9,098 nt of DNA, from the NCBI GenBank assembly GCA_902795255.1, contig CADBKS010000119.1, positions 1-9,098 on the forward strand, read 5' to 3'. The DNA is from an uncultured Chloroflexota bacterium. GTDB taxonomy: Bacteria > Chloroflexota > Anaerolineae > Anaerolineales > Anaerolineaceae. Positions 5,789 through 9,098 of the stretch are shown here, in pieces. The notes under the pieces were generated by a model. It saw nothing but the letters and a program-made list of their open reading frames with translations. It did no database searches and was not told the DNA's origin. Made by a program: the position numbers and the translations under genes. The first letter of the stretch is position 1. Each line of letters opens with the position of its first letter.

Positions 5789-5815
5789 ATCAATAAATTA
5801 CAGAGAGGTGTAAAT

Positions 5816-6997
5816 ATGAAGAAAGCTGTATTATTCATTTTATGTGTAATCATCAGCTTGTCTGTCGTGCTGACTGTCAGCGCGGAAGACTTCCACATCG
5901 GCATCGTTACCGGTTCCGTCTCCCAGTCGGAAGATGACCGCCGCGGTGCAGAAGCCGTCCAGGCGAAATATGGCGAAGATGTTGTAAAACTCGCCATCTA
6001 CCCGGACAACTTCACCGAGGAACTCGAAACCACGATCCAGACTATCGTGAACTTCGCTGATGATCCGCTGATGAAAGCCATCATCGTCAACCAGGCAGTC
6101 CCCGGCACGACCGAAGCTTTCCGCCAGATCAAGGAACGCCGCCCGGACATTCTCTGCTTCGCCGGTGAATCCCATGAAGACCTGCCGGAAATCGGCAGCG
6201 CTGCTGACCTTGTGGTGAACAACGACTTCGTCGCCCGCGGTTATCTGATGATCCGCACCGCTCACGAACTCGGCTGCGATACCTTCGTTCACATTTCCTT
6301 CCCGCGCCACATGAGCTATGAAACCATGAGCCGTCGTGTTGCGATCATGAAGGCTGCCTGCGAAGAATTCGGCATGACCTTCGTCCTCGAAACCGCCCCG
6401 GATCCGACCACTGACGTCGGTGTTGCCGGTGCTCAGGCCTACATTCTCGAAAAGGCCCCGGAATGGATCGAAAAGTACGGTACCAACTCCGCTTACTTCT
6501 GCACGAACGATGCCCACACCGAACCGCTGCTGAAGCAGCTGCTGGAATACGGCGGTTACTTCATTGAAGCTGACCTCCCGAGCCCGCTGATGGGTTATCC
6601 GGGTGCGCTGGGTCTGGACTTCTCCGATGCCGGCGGCGACTTCGCGAAGATCCTTGCGACTGTCGAAGCTGCTGTTGTTGAAAAGGGCGGTGCCGGCCGC
6701 TTCGGTACCTGGGCTTACTCCTATGGGTACACTGTTTCCGCCGGTCTGGCTGAACATGCGATCAACGTCATCAACGGCGAATCCGAAGTGGATGAGATCG
6801 ATGACATTGCTGCGGCCTACGGTGTTTACAGCCCGGGCGCTGAATGGAACGGTTCCAGCTACACCAACGCTGAGACCGGCGTGAAGTCCGACAATGTGTT
6901 CCTCATCTACCAGGATACTTACATCATGGGCGATCCGGGCCACTACATGGGCTCCACAGAAGTTGAAGTTCCGGAAAAATATTTCACCACGAAATAA
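5816..6997 (+). CDS. DUF3798-family solute-binding protein of an ABC importer
   Basis: This 393-residue secreted protein matches, from memory, the uncharacterised DUF3798 family, whose genes sit beside sugar-type ABC transporter genes. Residues 1-23 are a Sec signal peptide ending V-S-A before E-D, without a lipobox (C10 lies inside the hydrophobic core). The mature chain alternates short hydrophobic strands and helices as in type I periplasmic-binding proteins: F-H-I-G-I-V-T-G-S-V-S-Q-S at 26-38, M-K-A-I-I-V-N-Q-A-V at 86-95, T-F-V-H-I-S-F-P-R-H-M-S at 156-167, S-A-Y-F-C-T-N-D-A-H-T-E at 225-236. The polar residues in these loops (S37, R164, H165, N231, D232, H234) are candidate ligand contacts. 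The ATG at 5816 is preferred over the in-frame GTG at 5780 because GAGAGG at 5803-5808 and the signal peptide both fit it. It heads an operon with an ATPase and a permease. Ligand unknown. Confidence 0.85.
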   Translation: MKKAVLFILCVIISLSVVLTVSAEDFHIGIVTGSVSQSEDDRRGAEAVQAKYGEDVVKLAIYPDNFTEELETTIQTIVNFADDPLMKAIIVNQAVPGTTEAFRQIKERRPDILCFAGESHEDLPEIGSAADLVVNNDFVARGYLMIRTAHELGCDTFVHISFPRHMSYETMSRRVAIMKAACEEFGMTFVLETAPDPTTDVGVAGAQAYILEKAPEWIEKYGTNSAYFCTNDAHTEPLLKQLLEYGGYFIEADLPSPLMGYPGALGLDFSDAGGDFAKILATVEAAVVEKGGAGRFGTWAYSYGYTVSAGLAEHAINVINGESEVDEIDDIAAAYGVYSPGAEWNGSSYTNAETGVKSDNVFLIYQDTYIMGDPGHYMGSTEVEVPEKYFTTK

Positions 6998-7020
6998 TCA
7001 TTCCTGAAATGAATTGACTC

Positions 7021-7047
7021 AAAGGGGAGCCACCCGTGCTCCCCTTT
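7021..7047 (+). terminator. Attenuator-like terminator hairpin between binding-protein and ATPase genes
   Basis: AAAGGGGAGC at 7021-7030 pairs perfectly with GCTCCCCTTT at 7038-7047 (10 bp) around CACCCGT. The tail GCTTTAAG is T-poor, so termination is probably partial. It lies 23 bases after the binding-protein stop and 19 before the ATPase ATG. The likely result is more binding protein than ATPase and permease, either by partial termination or by blocking 3' decay of a short transcript. Confidence 0.65.
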
Positions 7048-7066
7048 GCTTTAAGTGAGTAGAAAA

Positions 7067-8665
7067 ATGAGCGATGAACAAACTCCGTTACTGGAGATGA
7101 AAAATATCAAAAAGGCATTTTTCGGCAATCAGGTACTGACCGATATCAACCTGACGCTCCGGGAGGGCGAAGTGCTGGGGCTGGTCGGTGAGAACGGAGC
7201 CGGGAAGAGCACATTGATGAAGATCCTTTTCGGTATGGACGTGATCCGGGATACCGGCGGATATGAAGGAGACGTACTCATCAATGGGGAGAAGGTGAAT
7301 TTTTCTACCCCGTTTGACGCCCTTGCTGCCGGTCTTGGGATGGTCCATCAGGAATTTTCATTGATTCCCGGTTTCACAGCTGCCGAAAATATTCTGTTAA
7401 ACCGCGAACCCACGAAAAAGAGTGTTGTCTCTGAGGTGTTCGGCGAGCGGCTGAACATTCTGGACCGGAAAACGATCACGGAAGATGCCAGAAACTCCAT
7501 CAAAAAAATGGGCGTTCATATCGATGATAAAATGGTGATCGCTGAAATGCCGGTGGGACATAAGCAGTTCACGGAAATCGCCCGTGAACTGAGCAATGAT
7601 CAGCTCAAGCTGTTGATCCTCGATGAGCCGACAGCTGTACTGACAGAAAAGGAGGCCGAGGCCCTTCTGGAATCGATCCGGGGTATGGCTTCCCGAGGGA
7701 TCGCCGTGATCTTTATCACCCACCGTCTGCAGGAGATCATGGCTGTCTGCGATAAGATCGTCGTGATGCGCGACGGTTTTGTCGTAAAGGATGTCCCTGC
7801 GAAGGAGACAACGATTCCGGAAGTTACACGCTGGATGGTCGGACGGTCTGTCACATCTCCTGCCGGATCCGCTAAAGAGTCCGCCGGGGATGGTAAAGAC
7901 GCCGATATCATCATGTCCATCCGGAAACTCTGGGTGGATATGCCCGGTGAAGTCGTCCGGAATGTAAACCTGGATATCTGGAAAGGCGAGATCCTCGGGA
8001 TCGGCGGCCTGGCCGGGCAGGGTAAGCTCGGGATCCCGAACGGGGTGATGGGGCTCTATGAGGCCGGCGGAACGGTCACGTTCAAGGGGGAGGAGATCCC
8101 GCTGAATTCACCGCGGAAGTGTCTGGATTCAAAGATCGCATTTGTATCCGAAGACCGCAGAGGTGTCGGTCTGCTGCTGGATGAATCCCTCGGCTGGAAT
8201 ATCGCATTCCCCGCAATGCAGATCAATGGCAAGTTCCTGAAAAAATATCTGGGCGGTCTGGTCAGCTGGCGGGATGAAAACGCGATCCGTGAGATCACGG
8301 AATATTATATTGATCTGCTGGAGATCAAATGCACGGGATATCAGCAGAAAGCCCGGGAGCTTTCCGGCGGGAACCAGCAGAAGATCTGTCTGGCAAAATC
8401 CTTTGCACTGGAACCGGAGTTTCTGTTCGTCTCCGAACCGACCCGCGGGATCGACGTCGGGGCGAAAGCGCTGGTGCTGGAAGCGCTGCGGAAATTCAAC
8501 CATGAGTCCGGTGTGACCGTTGTGATGATCTCATCGGAACTTGAGGAACTGCGCCAGACCTGCGACCGGATCGCAATCGTTTCCGGCGGACGGATCGCCG
8601 GGATCCTGCCGGCTGCCGCTTCTTCGGAAGATTTCGGTTCGCTGATGGTCAGTATGGTGAAGTGA
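7067..8665 (+). CDS. ABC transporter ATPase, two fused nucleotide-binding domains (RbsA/MglA-like)
   Basis: This 532-residue cytoplasmic ATPase has two tandem ABC domains, as in sugar- and nucleoside-type importers. Domain 1: Walker A G-E-N-G-A-G-K-S-T at 41-49, Q-loop H-Q-E at 94-96, Walker B L-L-I-L-D-E-P-T at 182-189, H-loop F-I-T-H-R at 216-220; its signature is degenerate, M-P-V-G-H-K-Q at 161-167. Domain 2: degenerate Walker A G-L-A-G-Q-G-K-L at 314-321 (Leu for Ser/Thr), intact signature L-S-G-G-N-Q-Q-K at 432-439, Walker B with Ser456 in place of Asp (F-V-S-E-P-T-R-G-I-D), and serine S490 at the H-loop. One composite ATP site is therefore intact and one degraded. I chose ATG 7067 with a weak AAGTGAG site; an in-frame GTG at 7055 lacks a ribosome site. 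The permease gene follows after seven bases. Confidence 0.92.
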   Translation: MSDEQTPLLEMKNIKKAFFGNQVLTDINLTLREGEVLGLVGENGAGKSTLMKILFGMDVIRDTGGYEGDVLINGEKVNFSTPFDALAAGLGMVHQEFSLIPGFTAAENILLNREPTKKSVVSEVFGERLNILDRKTITEDARNSIKKMGVHIDDKMVIAEMPVGHKQFTEIARELSNDQLKLLILDEPTAVLTEKEAEALLESIRGMASRGIAVIFITHRLQEIMAVCDKIVVMRDGFVVKDVPAKETTIPEVTRWMVGRSVTSPAGSAKESAGDGKDADIIMSIRKLWVDMPGEVVRNVNLDIWKGEILGIGGLAGQGKLGIPNGVMGLYEAGGTVTFKGEEIPLNSPRKCLDSKIAFVSEDRRGVGLLLDESLGWNIAFPAMQINGKFLKKYLGGLVSWRDENAIREITEYYIDLLEIKCTGYQQKARELSGGNQQKICLAKSFALEPEFLFVSEPTRGIDVGAKALVLEALRKFNHESGVTVVMISSELEELRQTCDRIAIVSGGRIAGILPAAASSEDFGSLMVSMVK

Positions 8666-8672
8666 GGACGTT

Positions 8673-9098
8673 ATGGAAGATACGAATACCATCAACAAAA
8701 CATCTTTTACGGATAAACTCAGAGGATGGGCCAATAATTTCGGACTTCCCCGTCTGATCATCGCTGCCTTTCTGCTTGTACTGTTCATTGCGGCACCGTT
8801 TGTTGGCGCCGATTTCTGGACCCAGATCACCAACACGATCAACCGTTTCAGCTGGAACGCGATCATGGTGCTGGCGATGGTCCCGATGATCCACTCCGGC
8901 TGCGGCCTGAATTTCGGGCTTCCGCTGGGGATCATTTCCGGCCTGCTGGGTGCGACACTTTCCATTGAATGGGGCTTCCACGGATTCTGGAGCTTTGTTA
9001 TGGCGATCGTGATCGCCACGCCGTTCGCGCTTCTGTTCGGTCTGGTCTATGGCTGGCTGCTGAACAAGATCAAGGGCGGTGAAATGATGATCGCGACC
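8673..9098 (+). CDS. ABC transporter permease of the DUF3798 importer (5' part, runs off the window)
   Basis: The first 142 residues of a membrane permease are visible; the frame is open to the last base. A polar N-terminus (1-24) is followed by hydrophobic segments at about 26-43, 61-74, 82-97 and 104-130. The S-G-C-G-L-N-F-G-L-P-L-G stretch at 75-86 resembles in position and glycine content the early signature region of BPD_transp_2 permeases, although the match to RbsC is loose. The gene starts seven bases after the ATPase stop with a GAGG ribosome site at 8664-8667 overlapping that stop, so translation is coupled. With the binding protein and the ATPase upstream it completes an importer; a second permease gene probably follows outside the window. 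Confidence 0.85.
   Translation, partial: MEDTNTINKTSFTDKLRGWANNFGLPRLIIAAFLLVLFIAAPFVGADFWTQITNTINRFSWNAIMVLAMVPMIHSGCGLNFGLPLGIISGLLGATLSIEWGFHGFWSFVMAIVIATPFALLFGLVYGWLLNKIKGGEMMIAT

Noticed and set aside
5734..5815. Purine or preQ1 riboswitch in the DUF3798 leader
   Set aside because: Only a simple 7-bp hairpin is present; no conserved aptamer core was recognised and there is no terminator before the gene.
5780..5815. Upstream GTG start for the DUF3798 gene
   Set aside because: It would place 12 charged residues before the signal peptide, lies inside the leader hairpin and lacks a ribosome site.
5840..6943. 367-codon open frame on the minus strand opposite the DUF3798 gene
   Set aside because: It is the antisense of a gene with a signal peptide, promoter and ribosome site on the + strand. 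The predicted protein has shadow-like composition.
1..9098. CRISPR arrays, tRNA or rRNA genes, insertion sequences, phage genes
   Set aside because: I looked for regularly spaced repeats, cloverleaf and T-loop motifs, terminal inverted repeats and transposase or phage motifs, and saw none.

Overview
The window is ordinary bacterial chromosome. All genes lie on the + strand, and Shine-Dalgarno sites and sigma70-type promoters are easy to see. Coding DNA is moderately GC-rich and intergenic DNA is clearly AT-richer. Two complete solute-binding proteins carry Sec signal peptides ending in V-S-A with no lipobox cysteine, so they look periplasmic or free rather than lipid-anchored. That is unlike a typical Gram-positive member of these families. 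From memory, the histidyl-tRNA synthetase resembles anaerobic Chloroflexota (Anaerolineae) enzymes, but a gut or rumen Clostridia-like or spirochaete host cannot be excluded. The taxonomy is a weak inference.

Region 1 (1-2302) is the 3' end of a BMP-family (nucleoside or simple-sugar type) ABC importer operon: the tail of one permease, a complete second permease, then the BMP binding protein, closed by a perfect terminator hairpin. The ATPase gene must lie upstream, outside the window.

Region 2 (2303-2834) has no convincing gene. It is unusually rich in predicted RNA structure: a 9-bp hairpin, a possible pseudoknot, a 20-bp GC-rich hairpin, a GC-rich closing stem, and two repeated hairpins with the same loop but different stems. 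It may encode an unrecognised structured RNA or a long leader. An extended -10 promoter lies just before hisS.

Region 3 (2835-4204) is hisS with its own 14-bp terminator. Region 4 (4205-5507) is an AT-rich promoter region and an unrecognised 369-residue protein with a helical N-terminal part, a long acidic low-complexity middle and a short C-terminal tail.

Region 5 (5690-9098) is a second ABC importer operon: a strong promoter flanked by direct repeats, a DUF3798-type solute-binding protein, an attenuator-like hairpin, a double-domain RbsA-like ATPase and the start of a membrane permease that runs off the window. Its ligand is unknown. The ATPase shows striking one-sided degeneration of its motifs. 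This uncharacterised importer, the structured RNA region and the orphan acidic protein are the parts most worth following up.
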